Assembly (NCBI GenBank): GCA_020349965.1
Contig: CP070705.1
Location: 1,042,291 to 1,106,290, forward strand
Direction of reading: 5' to 3'
From: Caldifarciminota bacterium
Lineage (GTDB): Bacteria > Hydrothermota > Tepidihabitantia > SM23-42
DNA length: 64,000 nucleotides
The notes below the pieces were generated by a model, which was not told the DNA's origin, made no database searches, and was given only the letters and a program-made list of their open reading frames with translations. Both the position numbers and the translations under genes were made by a program. Positions 35,678 to 44,120 of this stretch are shown here, piece by piece; position 1 is the stretch's first letter, and each line of letters opens with the position of its first letter.

Positions 35678-37000
35678 ATGGCTCTGAAATTCAGCATATC
35701 AGGCATGCGCGGACTGGTGGACAAAGACCTGAACCCTGATGTGGTATTCAAGTATGCTTATTCTTTTGGCAGGTTTGTCAAGCCCGGCAGCATCGTGATT
35801 GGCAGGGACACGCGTCAATCCGGAAAGATCTACTGTAAGACCGTTGTGAGAGCGCTGAGCGCAGCAGGGCATCCGGTCGTTGACCTGGGTATTGTGCCGA
35901 CACCGACCGTTCTCTTCATGGTCCGCAGACTCAAAGCCAAAGGCGGCATGGTGATAACGGCGAGTCATAACCCTGTTCAGTGGAATGCGCTGAAATTCGT
36001 GTCCTCTAAAGGCGTCTTTCTAAATGAAACCGAGTTCACGCGATTCAGTGGCAGAATCATTGAGACGGAGGACGCAAAGGGCAGGAAAAAGGAGAATGTC
36101 AATTCTTATAAATCTGCTCTAAAAGAACACATTGATGCCATTGTAGAGGCGGTTGAGCCACTGGGTGCGCCTTTCCGCGTCGGCGTCGATGCTGTGAACG
36201 GCGCCGGATCCATCGGGCTTCCGCTGTTGCTCGAAGAAATAGGATGCAGGGTATTTAGACTGAACTGTAGGTTCGCGCCGGTCTTTCCCCGGAAGCCCGA
36301 ACCGACGAAAGAGAACATAGTATCTCTCTCCCGGTTCGTCAGGAATCGTGGATTGGACGTCGGTTTTGCCTGCGACCCTGACTGTGACCGTTTGGCAGTA
36401 GTCGATGAAAGGGGGAGGCCTATCGGCGAGGAAAATACCCTGGTGCTGGCGGCAGACTACATCCTGACTCATAAACGGGGCAGCGTTGTCACGAATCTCT
36501 CGACAACCCGGCTCATGGAAGATATTGCCGGCAAACATGGCGTGTCGCTGTATCGGACCAGGGTCGGTGAAGCGAACGTAGTATCGGAAATGAAAGAGCG
36601 GGCTGCAGTGATCGGCGGAGAAGGGAATGGTGGTGTTATATACCCGAAGATCAATTACACGCGCGACGCCATGGTCGGCGCGGCATTGATCATAAGAATG
36701 CTCTCGGAGCGCGGTGTGAGAATGTCGCAGATCATGGATTCGTATCCGAAATACCACATGCTAAAGAAGAAGGTGAAGATCGGGATGGGGGATTTTGAAG
36801 AAAGGAAAGAGGCGGTCATCGATGCCTTCGACGGCCGATTGGATTTAAGCGATGGATTGAAGATCATTGGTGACAGATACTGGATCCACATAAGGCCGTC
36901 CCAGACCGAAGATGTAGTACGCATAATCGGCGAGTCACGGGACAGGCAACAAATAGAAGATTTCATCGCAAGAGTAAGAGGCATACTGTGTCCCGAATAG
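35678..37000 (+). CDS. phosphomannomutase/phosphoglucosamine mutase family enzyme
   Basis: Alpha-D-phosphohexomutase, 440 residues, in four domains. The catalytic phosphoserine loop is GMVITASHNP near residue 90-99. The metal loop is DPDCDRL near 232. The sugar-binding loop GGEGNGGVIYP is near 310, and the phosphate-binding RPSQTEDVVRII near 408. Whether it acts on mannose, glucose or glucosamine phosphate cannot be decided here; the window also has manC, so mannose is plausible. The ATG has no ribosome site and coincides with the predicted transcription start, so the mRNA is probably leaderless. Confidence 0.92.
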   Translation: MALKFSISGMRGLVDKDLNPDVVFKYAYSFGRFVKPGSIVIGRDTRQSGKIYCKTVVRALSAAGHPVVDLGIVPTPTVLFMVRRLKAKGGMVITASHNPVQWNALKFVSSKGVFLNETEFTRFSGRIIETEDAKGRKKENVNSYKSALKEHIDAIVEAVEPLGAPFRVGVDAVNGAGSIGLPLLLEEIGCRVFRLNCRFAPVFPRKPEPTKENIVSLSRFVRNRGLDVGFACDPDCDRLAVVDERGRPIGEENTLVLAADYILTHKRGSVVTNLSTTRLMEDIAGKHGVSLYRTRVGEANVVSEMKERAAVIGGEGNGGVIYPKINYTRDAMVGAALIIRMLSERGVRMSQIMDSYPKYHMLKKKVKIGMGDFEERKEAVIDAFDGRLDLSDGLKIIGDRYWIHIRPSQTEDVVRIIGESRDRQQIEDFIARVRGILCPE

Positions 37001-37027
37001 ATCTACTCCGCTACTGAAAAGACTGAA

Positions 37028-37052
37028 GGGGCGGATGATTCCGCCCCTTTTT
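37028..37052. terminator. bidirectional rho-independent terminator
   Basis: Stem GGGGCGGA (37028-37035), loop TGAT, TCCGCCCC (37040-37047), then TTTTT. On the minus strand no equally clean U-run exists, but it sits between convergent stops at 37000 and 37076. Confidence 0.88.
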
Positions 37053-37075
37053 GTCTGTTGAGGAACAATATCTGA

Positions 37076-38893
37076 TCAGCGGACTATGATCAGTTTTCGA
37101 GTAAGGTTATCTTCCTCACCCTTTAGTCTGTAGAAATAGACGCCGCTGGCGACATTTTTCCCGTTGTTATCGCGACCGTCCCAGGTGACGCTGTGCCTCC
37201 CGGCTTCGATCCGCTGGTCAACCAGTGTTCTGACCAGCTGGCCCGTGACGTCGTAGACCATTAGCGAGACGCTCTGTGCCACCGGTACGACGTACGATAT
37301 TATACCCGTCGTTCTCATTGGGCTCGGTACGATCTGAGCCAGACTGAATGTCGACAGGACACTGCCTGCATTTTCTTCTATGCCGGGTTCGTCGAGCGGA
37401 ATGACCTTGAGCCGCATTATGAAATCACCGCCGGTTGAGGGTGACCATGTTGTGCCGGTGATATTCCACATTATTTCGGGGTAATTCATGATCTGGTCGC
37501 GGAGGATACCTACTTCTGGCGGGGGAATCTTGTAGTAGCCGACGACTATTCCATAGGGATTGGCCGTCTGAATATTGAGGGGGTCGAGGTCGACCGTATA
37601 CCAATCATAACCGGGAGAGATGATGCCGGCGATCGAATCAAGGAACGGGCCGGGCGTTGTGGCCGTGGCTTGGTATACGCGGACATCGACTTCTCCTGGC
37701 CCCTCGAACATAACCTTGAGCTGGTGTATCTGGCCGCTGTCAATTCCCACATCAGTGAACCGGAAGCGTGTGAAGTATCCATCAGCGAGGGTGTCCGGTG
37801 CAAACCATGGTTGGCCGTCGTCATAGCTGATCGTCCTCGCATTGGTCACTTCGAAGTTGTAGAGCGGCGTCTCGCCCCAGTTGCCGGCTGAGTCAGCTGC
37901 GAGTATTTGATACCAGATATCTGTATGGAAGGTCTGTACCGGAATATCTGCCTCATATGTGTTACCGCCAAGGTTGGTCATGGTCACATCGAGTATCGGT
38001 CCGCTCTCGATTTCATAGTGGAGCAATACAGAATCAGGGTCTACGCCGGCGCCTTCGTCGGTGACGGTGGCGGTGATCGTATAGTTGTTGAGTGTATCGG
38101 TCGTATCTGTCAGCGGCGTGTGTGTGATGATAGGAGCTTGCAGGTCTGGCGGCGATGTGTCGGCGATCCTTACATCGTCTATAAACCAACCTTGACCCGA
38201 AGACTGATCGTCCGAGTCAAAGACGAACCGGATCTTCATTTGGTTGCCAGACGAAACATAACCCAGACCCATGAGATCCATCGAACTCACTGCGACCCAA
38301 TAGTGTCTGTCATGGCAATAAGCCCACGGAGTTCCGATTTGGCCAGTGCCGCATAATGTATCGTCATAAGTGGGGTTGAGATGCCCTTGGGCGAGTGAAT
38401 CGATCTGGACCCAGGTAGCTCCGTTGTTTGAGGAGATCTGTATTATCCCGCCGTCGAAGTTTGTTGCATTACTTTCGAAATCTGCCCAGTAGCTGAAAGA
38501 GAAGAACAGAGAATCCCATCCGGTCAGATCAATGGTCGGCGTGATCAAACTATCGGTCTCATTACCCGGATAGAGCGCGATGTCAGTGCCCGGAATGCCC
38601 GCATACTGGTAGCCAGATGCAGCAACGGTATTCGGTCCGTAGGTATCCATCGTGTCCCTTATTCCCCATGGCGAAGTCCCCAGGGTGGTCCATGGCGAAA
38701 GAGAGGTCCGTTCAAAACTGTCGACGAATTCGGCTCGAAACAGTTGCAGGACCGGTGCAGATTCGGGTGTCAATTCCAGAAGGATTGTATGTTTTTGAGG
38801 CTGCGGCGTTTCGCTTTCCAAGCCGCTTCCAAATGAAGCCAGCACGACGATGGCAAGGAAGACGGCCGCATACTTGAACTTTCTATCCGTCAT
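37076..38893 (-). CDS. secreted multi-domain protein with Por/T9SS-type C-terminal sorting domain
   Basis: The protein of about 605 residues has a signal peptide (KYAAVFLAIVVLASFGSG). Residues about 75-260 resemble a MAM/lectin-like jelly roll (TIDLTGWDSLFFSFSYWADF, GWFIDDVRI). A fibronectin or Ig-like region follows (TDTTDTLNNYTITATVTDEGAGVD). The final 75 residues form a FlgD/Por-type sorting domain (VSLMVYDVTGQLVRTLVDQR, then NVASGVYFYRLK). No protease domain is visible. The ATG at 38893 has GAGGAGG upstream. It may be an adhesin or carbohydrate-binding cell-surface protein. Confidence 0.85.
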   Translation of the reverse strand: MTDRKFKYAAVFLAIVVLASFGSGLESETPQPQKHTILLELTPESAPVLQLFRAEFVDSFERTSLSPWTTLGTSPWGIRDTMDTYGPNTVAASGYQYAGIPGTDIALYPGNETDSLITPTIDLTGWDSLFFSFSYWADFESNATNFDGGIIQISSNNGATWVQIDSLAQGHLNPTYDDTLCGTGQIGTPWAYCHDRHYWVAVSSMDLMGLGYVSSGNQMKIRFVFDSDDQSSGQGWFIDDVRIADTSPPDLQAPIITHTPLTDTTDTLNNYTITATVTDEGAGVDPDSVLLHYEIESGPILDVTMTNLGGNTYEADIPVQTFHTDIWYQILAADSAGNWGETPLYNFEVTNARTISYDDGQPWFAPDTLADGYFTRFRFTDVGIDSGQIHQLKVMFEGPGEVDVRVYQATATTPGPFLDSIAGIISPGYDWYTVDLDPLNIQTANPYGIVVGYYKIPPPEVGILRDQIMNYPEIMWNITGTTWSPSTGGDFIMRLKVIPLDEPGIEENAGSVLSTFSLAQIVPSPMRTTGIISYVVPVAQSVSLMVYDVTGQLVRTLVDQRIEAGRHSVTWDGRDNNGKNVASGVYFYRLKGEEDNLTRKLIIVR

Positions 38894-38936
38894 TGATACC
38901 TCCTCTTGTTTGTGCAACATCATAGGCTACTTCCAT
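38883..38936 (-). other. possible 17-codon upstream ORF
   Basis: ATG at 38936-38934 follows GGAGGG by 4 nt and reads 17 codons to a TAG at 38883, overlapping the sorted-protein start (38893) in another frame. It could couple or tune translation. It could equally be chance. Confidence 0.25.
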
Positions 38937-39060
38937 TATGCCCTCCATATTTTCATCTTTTGCCGGGAATCTCTTATTCGAACGTTCTGCGGTCTATCAC
39001 CTCCTTTCCGTTCATGAAGGAGCATCGGGTCATATTAGAATATTGAACACTTTTCATGTT

Positions 39061-39089
39061 ATTCTATTGACTTTTACGTGCTGTGTCAA
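39061..39089 (-). promoter_or_regulatory. promoter of the sorted secreted protein gene
   Basis: On the minus strand, TTGACA (39089-39084) and TAGAAT (39066-39061) have a 17-bp spacer, the one recognised exception to the 16-bp rule in this window. The leader is about 160 nt. Confidence 0.55.
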
Positions 39090-39107
39090 CTGTTCTCGCG
39101 ACGTACG

Positions 39108-39136
39108 AAAAAAAAGGCCGGCGCAAGCCGGCCTTT
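39108..39136 (-). terminator. rho-independent terminator of the hsp20 gene
   Basis: On the minus strand, GGCCGGC, a tetraloop and GCCGGCC are followed by eight Us (39115-39108). It is 15 nt beyond the hsp20 stop. Confidence 0.92.
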
Positions 39137-39150
39137 AGCGTGTGGGATCC

Positions 39151-39597
39151 TTACTTTATCTCGACGTCGATCTGTTTTGGCTTCATGGATTCTGGTTTGG
39201 GCAGTGTGACATGAAGTACGCCGTCTTTGTATGTAGCTTTGACTTTGTCAGCATCGACCTCGGTAGGCAATCTAATCATTCGCTGGAATTGTCCATAGCA
39301 GCGCTCGACGCGGTAGTATGTTTTATCCTTGCTCTCATTTTCTCTTTTTCGTTCGCCCGAAATGGTAAGCATGTTATCCTTGACCGCTACCTTGATATCC
39401 TCTTTCGACATTCCCGGTATCTCCGCCCGTACCATCAGATTCCCGTTATTCTCTTCGATATCTATCGCAGGCCTCCAGTAATTCTCGTAGCTCTCGTTTT
39501 CGCGGCCGAAAAACGTGTCGAACAGACGATCAACGTCGTTCCTCATCGTAACTAACTCTGAGAAAGGTTCCCATAATTTCATTTTCCTGTCATTCAT
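39151..39597 (-). CDS. Hsp20/alpha-crystallin small heat-shock protein
   Basis: The 148-residue ATP-independent chaperone holds unfolded proteins. The alpha-crystallin domain spans about 40-135: PAIDIEENNGNLMVRAEIPGM, DIKVAVKDNMLTISGERK, then VDADKVKATYKDGVLHVTLPK with the terminal GVLxVxLPK signature. The start has a GGAGG site partly within a hairpin (39610-39630), which may matter for heat control. It is downstream of the cysteine desulfurase gene by 68 nt and has a strong terminator. Confidence 0.96.
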   Translation of the reverse strand: MNDRKMKLWEPFSELVTMRNDVDRLFDTFFGRENESYENYWRPAIDIEENNGNLMVRAEIPGMSKEDIKVAVKDNMLTISGERKRENESKDKTYYRVERCYGQFQRMIRLPTEVDADKVKATYKDGVLHVTLPKPESMKPKQIDVEIK

Positions 39598-39603
39598 CTT
39601 GCT

Positions 39604-39630
39604 ATCCTCCTTCTGTCATTTAGACAGAAG
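39604..39630 (-). promoter_or_regulatory. hairpin touching the hsp20 ribosome site (possible RNA thermometer)
   Basis: On the minus strand, CTTCTGTC, the loop TAAAT and GACAGAAG form an 8-bp stem (39630-39610) whose 3' arm runs into AAGGAGG (39612-39606). Melting would expose the site. No CIRCE element is present. Confidence 0.4.
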
Positions 39631-39665
39631 AAAATGGGTGGCGTTTAGTCGCTTCTGTGGGGGCT

Positions 39666-41081
39666 TTAGAAGGTGAAAAACTTCGAAAAATCCACCTGAA
39701 AGCCTTCAGGGTAATACTCGCCGCGTTCTTTGTCGAGCAGATATTTGCCGATATATTCCTTTTTGATGATCTTACGCAGTACTTTACAGAACTCGTCGAT
39801 TTCTTGCTTGGTGTTGTAAAGACCGAAACTTATCCGGAAGGTACCGGGTATTGTAGAACGGTCGCGGGCGAGAATATGTTTCTCGACTTCTTTTGCCTGT
39901 TCAGGTGTTACGCCGAGCAGACACTTAACGTATGGATGGGCACAGAAGCATCCATTGCGTACTCCGATACCTCCCTCATAACTCAAGATAGCCGACACCA
40001 GCGCGTGATCCATATCTCTTACGTTCAAACTGATGACACCCAGCCGGTTGCGTGCGGTTTTTGGATCTTTGTCGCCATAGATCACAATTTCGGGAATGGC
40101 GTTGAGTTTTTCTAATGCGTAGGCTGTGAGTTTGGCTTCGTGTTCAATTATGCTGTCGAACCCGACTTGTTCGATCAACATGATAACCTTAGCCAGCGCG
40201 ACGACCCCAACGATATCCGGCGTGCCGGCTTCTTCTCTTTCGGGTAGATCTTTCCAGTAGGCGTTCTCAAGGTCGACGATGTCGACCGTACCGCCACCTA
40301 CATAATCAGGATCACCGTGTTCGAAGACTGAGCGGTCAGCGACGAGTACGCCGATACCGTACGGCGCATAGATCTTGTGTGCGGAGAAAGCAAGGTAATC
40401 AATATGTTCGGGGTGCTTCTTTGGTCTTATGTTGATCGGCCGGTGCGGTGCAAGCTGCGCCGCATCGATCGCGATTTGTGCTCCGGCTTCATGTGCTTTC
40501 CGTGCATACTCGTGTATTGGGTTGATATAGCCGGTCACGTTCGAGGCACCACTGATAGCTACCAGACATATTTTTCCTTTGTGCTGATCTATCTTCTTGT
40601 AGAAATCAGATGAATTCACGGTGCCGTCGGCATTGATCGCTACGTGGACTACCTTACCCACTTTTCGCCAGGGTAATTCATTGGAGTGATGTTCCATTAC
40701 CGACGTTAGAATGACGGGTTTTTCCGCTTCCTTACCGACTGCCTTGATCATCGGGCACTGAAAGCGCCAGGCAAGCTTGTTTATTGCTTCGGTGGTATTC
40801 TTGCAGAATATGACGGCCGAAGACGCATCGGCGCCGACAAACCGGCCGATTATATTGCGTGCTTCTTCAAAGACCCAGGACGAGAGTTGTGACTTAAAAC
40901 CGGTGCCGCGGTGTACGTTCGAATACCACTTGCAGAACTCGTTGACCTTATCCATGACCGGCATGAGTGTCGGGGTGCTGGCTGCGTTATCAAAATTGAT
41001 GTATTTCGTGCGTGAGCCGTCAAGGAGGGTGACTTTCTCATTCAATCCTACAACGTGTTTCTGCAATTCCTCTAAAGTCAT
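39666..41081 (-). CDS. sufS: cysteine desulfurase/class V aminotransferase
   Basis: PLP enzyme of about 471 residues, resembling SufS/CsdA. It transfers sulfur from cysteine for Fe-S cluster assembly. The PLP Lys is in FSAHKIYAPYGIGVL near 240. The catalytic Cys region is IGVRNGCFCAHPYV near 375. A TPEQAKEVEKHI stretch follows. It is longer than typical SufS (about 410), with an extended C-terminus. No other suf or isc genes adjoin it, so the symbol is tentative. The ATG at 41081 lies 9 nt after a GAGG. Confidence 0.85.
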   Translation of the reverse strand: MTLEELQKHVVGLNEKVTLLDGSRTKYINFDNAASTPTLMPVMDKVNEFCKWYSNVHRGTGFKSQLSSWVFEEARNIIGRFVGADASSAVIFCKNTTEAINKLAWRFQCPMIKAVGKEAEKPVILTSVMEHHSNELPWRKVGKVVHVAINADGTVNSSDFYKKIDQHKGKICLVAISGASNVTGYINPIHEYARKAHEAGAQIAIDAAQLAPHRPINIRPKKHPEHIDYLAFSAHKIYAPYGIGVLVADRSVFEHGDPDYVGGGTVDIVDLENAYWKDLPEREEAGTPDIVGVVALAKVIMLIEQVGFDSIIEHEAKLTAYALEKLNAIPEIVIYGDKDPKTARNRLGVISLNVRDMDHALVSAILSYEGGIGVRNGCFCAHPYVKCLLGVTPEQAKEVEKHILARDRSTIPGTFRISFGLYNTKQEIDEFCKVLRKIIKKEYIGKYLLDKERGEYYPEGFQVDFSKFFTF

Positions 41082-41121
41082 ATAGCAACCTCGCTTTCTT
41101 GATGTCTCCAATCAGCGGCTA

Positions 41122-41149
41122 ATTATATAGCCATTGTATCCTCAGTCAA
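41122..41149 (-). promoter_or_regulatory. promoter of the cysteine desulfurase gene
   Basis: On the minus strand, TTGACT (41149-41144) and TATAAT (41127-41122) have a 16-bp spacer. This and the promoter at 41310 are all I see in the 307-base gap from 41082 to 41388. Confidence 0.8.
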
Positions 41150-41309
41150 GAATGGGGTGAGCATCTCATAGCGCTTTGGCCAGGAATGCAGATACAGTAT
41201 CGCTGATCGATAATACGAATGACCCTAACGCTTCGAGCTAGGCAGTGGCAAGGGCTTCTGAATCCAGCTAACTTGTACGAGACGTGATCATGCGGGAGAA
41301 CGATGCTTG

Positions 41310-41337
41310 TTGACATCTCTAGCCTGCTGAATATGAT
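41310..41337 (+). promoter_or_regulatory. promoter of the DUF4412-like gene at 41389
   Basis: TTGACA (41310-41315) and TATGAT (41332-41337) have a 16-bp spacer. An AAGGAGG follows at 41377-41383. Confidence 0.75.
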
Positions 41338-41388
41338 TAGCTATTCACAATGAAACACAATTCATCTTTTCGAGAAAAGGAGGAATAG

Positions 41389-42324
41389 GTGCTTAATTCA
41401 GGCGTGCATAGATGGGTTAATCCAGCGATTCTGCTCCTGGTACTGTCTAGTGTTTCTTATGCCGTGCAGTTCACGGCGGATATGGGGGTGAAACTCCATT
41501 ATGAAGATGCGGCGACAACCCAGAAGCTTTATGTAGGCGAAGGGAAGTACCGTCTGGACCAGGAAGAAGATGGCCAGCAAGTAGTAGTCTTGGTTGATCA
41601 GGAAGCAGGAATGACCCGTGTCTTATTGCCCAAAGAGAAGATATATATGGAGATGCCGAGCGATGACATGCAGAGTCTAATGAATGACCCTTTCCAGGCT
41701 GCCAAATTCACTGAGGAAGTAGGCAAGAAATCGAAGGTAGGAAACGAGAAGGTGAGCGGGTATGCATGTGATGTATTTGTTATCAAGCGTGACGGAGAAG
41801 TTATCATGCGGCTGTGGTTGTCTGATCAGCTTGGCTTCCCGCTGAAGATTGTCATTCCTGGCGAGGGTGGTAGGACCATGGAGTTGAAGAACATCAAAGA
41901 GGGTGAGGTTGGGGAGGAAATCTTCATGATAGCGGCTGGCTTTGCGAAAGTAAGAGATCCTGGGCAGAGGGCAGTGGAAGTACCTGATTGGGCAGAGGGC
42001 CTTGAATCCGTCGAGATTGTGAAGATACCATTTGAAAGACTGATGTCTGCCGAGGAAATAGTGAGGGTCAAGTTGGAGGCTGGAAAAGGTATAAAAGTGG
42101 ATGGAATGAACAATATCGAAGGTAATTCCGCTTTTACGGCGGTTCCTTTCAAAGACGGCAGACCGATAAAAGAACCGTCGATGTTCACATATAACCTGAC
42201 ATGGAAAGGAGCGAATTGGTCTACGCCCTTCAAGTATACACCGGCCGATGCAGACGAGATTGTGGTTCGCGTCCGAGAGGGAAGTATACTGGTGAAAATT
42301 GAGTCCATTGGTCTTGAAGACTGA
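41389..42324 (+). CDS. secreted DUF4412-like protein
   Basis: The 311-residue protein has a signal peptide (NPAILLLVLSSVSYA). The N-terminal 190 residues match the DUF4412 pattern (KLYVGEGKYRLDQ, MTRVLLPKEKIYMEMP, GYACDVFVIKRDGEVIMRLWLS), similar to the gene at 11369. The C-terminal 110 residues are an extra beta-rich region. The start is GTG with AAGGAGG 5 nt upstream. It has its own promoter. The function is unknown; an envelope lipid or metal-binding role is possible. Confidence 0.78.
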   Translation: MLNSGVHRWVNPAILLLVLSSVSYAVQFTADMGVKLHYEDAATTQKLYVGEGKYRLDQEEDGQQVVVLVDQEAGMTRVLLPKEKIYMEMPSDDMQSLMNDPFQAAKFTEEVGKKSKVGNEKVSGYACDVFVIKRDGEVIMRLWLSDQLGFPLKIVIPGEGGRTMELKNIKEGEVGEEIFMIAAGFAKVRDPGQRAVEVPDWAEGLESVEIVKIPFERLMSAEEIVRVKLEAGKGIKVDGMNNIEGNSAFTAVPFKDGRPIKEPSMFTYNLTWKGANWSTPFKYTPADADEIVVRVREGSILVKIESIGLED

Positions 42325-42390
42325 TGGTTCGCAATTGTTGGGGAATTCTGAGTCCCCAGCATAAGATGACACCGCAGGTTCCGTCCCTCC

Positions 42391-42430
42391 TGTCATTGCG
42401 AGGCCGCCGTAGGCGGGCGTGGCAATCTCA
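42391..42430. repeat. REP-like palindromic repeat
   Basis: The 40-bp unit with TGTCATTGCGAG at one end and TGGCAATCTCA at the other folds on itself (ATTGC/GCAAT, CCGCC/GGCGG around GTA). Its core resembles a dispersed repeat found in many bacterial genomes. Confidence 0.65.
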
Positions 42431-42489
42431 CTTAGTTTGCAGTTAAGAAAAAGATTAGCGAAGTCCTTTAAATGGAGGACCAAATTAAA

Positions 42490-43083
42490 ATGGATCGTAG
42501 CAGAAGAATGAAATCGAGACGATGCGCATGGACGCGAGGTAGTTCATCACTCATGCTTAGATATCATGACCGAGAGTGGGGTGTGCCTGTCCACAGTGAC
42601 CGCAAGCTGTTCGAGTTTCTCATTCTGGAGGGTGCTCAGGCAGGTTTGAGTTGGAAAACAATTCTTGAAAGGCGGCAAAACTACAGGCGGGCGTTCGCGA
42701 ATTTCGATGCGCGCAGGATAGCAAAATATACGAAGAGAAACACAGCCATTTTGCTGAAAGACGGAGGTATCATTCGCAATCGCCTGAAGATTGAAGCGAC
42801 AATAGAAAATGCGAAAAGCTTCATTAAAGTGCAGGAGGATTTCGGTTCTTTTGATAAGTATATTTGGCGATTCACCGGCGGCAAACCTATCAAAAATAGA
42901 TTCAAGAAAATATCCGAGTTGCCGGCACAAACGGAAGAATCACAGACCATGAGCCGTGACCTTAAGAAACGTGGCTTCCGATTCGTTGGTCCGACCATAT
43001 GCTACGCATTCATGCAGGCGGTGGGTATGGTCAATGACCATACTGTCGATTGTTTTCGTTACCGAGAGATAAACAGGCTATGA
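42490..43083 (+). CDS. tag: DNA-3-methyladenine glycosylase I
   Basis: Removes 3-methyladenine from alkylated DNA. TAG motifs are evident: CAWTRGSSSLMLRYHDREWGVP near the N-terminus, LFEFLILEGAQAGLSWKTIL, and RGFRFVGPTICYAFMQAVGMVNDH near the end. The zinc-binding Cys/His set (Cys near the start, HDREW, VNDHTVDCF) is present. The ATG at 42490 lies 11 nt after GGAGG; an ATG at 42472 is possible. The stop overlaps the next gene by four bases. Confidence 0.93.
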   Translation: MDRSRRMKSRRCAWTRGSSSLMLRYHDREWGVPVHSDRKLFEFLILEGAQAGLSWKTILERRQNYRRAFANFDARRIAKYTKRNTAILLKDGGIIRNRLKIEATIENAKSFIKVQEDFGSFDKYIWRFTGGKPIKNRFKKISELPAQTEESQTMSRDLKKRGFRFVGPTICYAFMQAVGMVNDHTVDCFRYREINRL

Positions 43084-43400
43084 GATATAATATTGAAAAG
43101 GGCTTCTATGACCGTGTGGTAAAATCCATCCGGAGCATACCTTTGGGCAAGGTTGCAACCTACGGACAGATCGCCAATTACGCCGGGAACCCGAGGGCAG
43201 CTCGAGAAGTCGCCTATATACTGCATTCCTCGTCGGATAAGGAGAATCTTCCGTGGCAGCGCGTGATAAACAGCAAAGGGCAAATCTCGATGAAGCCCGG
43301 ACACGGATATGAACTGCAAAAGAAGATGCTGGAGGACGAAGGGATCGTATTCGATGAAGGGGATCGTGTCGACTTCAAGCGTTTTCTCTGGCAGCCTTAG
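43080..43400 (+). CDS. alkyltransferase-like (ATL) DNA-binding protein, Cys replaced by Trp
   Basis: The 106-residue protein has the O6-alkylguanine transferase fold: FYDRVVKSIRSIPLGKVATYGQIA, GNPRAAREVAYIL, then PWQRVINSKGQI. In active transferases the motif is PCHRV. Here Trp59 replaces the acceptor Cys, as in ATL proteins that bind alkyl lesions and flag them for nucleotide excision repair. It begins in an ATGA overlap with tag, so both DNA-repair proteins are made together, and is followed by lepB after 6 nt. Confidence 0.92.
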   Translation: MRYNIEKGFYDRVVKSIRSIPLGKVATYGQIANYAGNPRAAREVAYILHSSSDKENLPWQRVINSKGQISMKPGHGYELQKKMLEDEGIVFDEGDRVDFKRFLWQP

Positions 43401-43406
43401 TCCATC

Positions 43407-44120
43407 ATGGGTAGGAAGATAAGGCAGTACATCCTGTCCTGGGCTGTAGTCATCGGGATCGTCCTCGTTCTACGATCGACATTTGTCGAAGCGATGGTCA
43501 TACCCAGCGGTTCGATGGAACGAACCTTACTCGTTGGTGACGCAGTTCTGGTCAATAGGTTCATCTATGGTGTGAAAATCCCGGTGCCATTTTCGAATAA
43601 GCAAATTCCGATCATTCCGGGACGGACTCCAATGAGAGGAGAGATCATTGCATTCGCTTCGCCATTCGAGAACAAGACTATCGTGAAGCGCTGTGTAGCG
43701 GTTGAAGGTGATACTGTAGAGATTATCAAAAAAGTACTCTATGTCAATGCAGAACCCATCCGTGAACCTTATGTGAAACACAGCGACCGGCGGATTTTTC
43801 GTGGTGTTGAGATTGAACGGGAATTATTCCAAAAAGAATGGGAGAGAGCGTCCCTTGCCGATCTGTTCGGCATGCAGGTACGTGATAACTTCGGCCCGGT
43901 CGTTGTTCCAGAAGGCTGCATTTTTGCGATGGGGGATAACCGGGATACATCGTTCGATTCAAGGTTCTGGGGGCCACTGCACACGAAATATCTAAAAGGA
44001 CTTCCGCTGTTCATATTCTTCTCTTTCGATCCGGGACAGGAGGGAGAGAACATACTCGATTTGATAAAGATCTGGCAATGGAAGGCTATCCGCCTGCCCA
44101 GGATCGGAAGGGTAATGTAA
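43407..44120 (+). CDS. lepB: signal peptidase I
   Basis: Membrane protease cutting signal peptides off exported proteins. One N-terminal transmembrane helix (about 7-22) precedes the catalytic loop PSGSMERTLLVGD with Ser36 and the Lys94 region NKTIVKRCVAVEGD. The GDNRDTSFDSRFWGPL motif follows. The length of 237 residues is normal. It is the third gene of the tag-ATL-lepB run. A small inverted-repeat element begins right after the stop. Confidence 0.95.
   Translation: MGRKIRQYILSWAVVIGIVLVLRSTFVEAMVIPSGSMERTLLVGDAVLVNRFIYGVKIPVPFSNKQIPIIPGRTPMRGEIIAFASPFENKTIVKRCVAVEGDTVEIIKKVLYVNAEPIREPYVKHSDRRIFRGVEIERELFQKEWERASLADLFGMQVRDNFGPVVVPEGCIFAMGDNRDTSFDSRFWGPLHTKYLKGLPLFIFFSFDPGQEGENILDLIKIWQWKAIRLPRIGRVM

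Noticed and set aside
39598-39665. CIRCE (HrcA) operator upstream of hsp20
   Set aside because: The hairpin there has no TTAGCACTC/GAGTGCTAA arms, so it is treated as a possible RNA structure instead.
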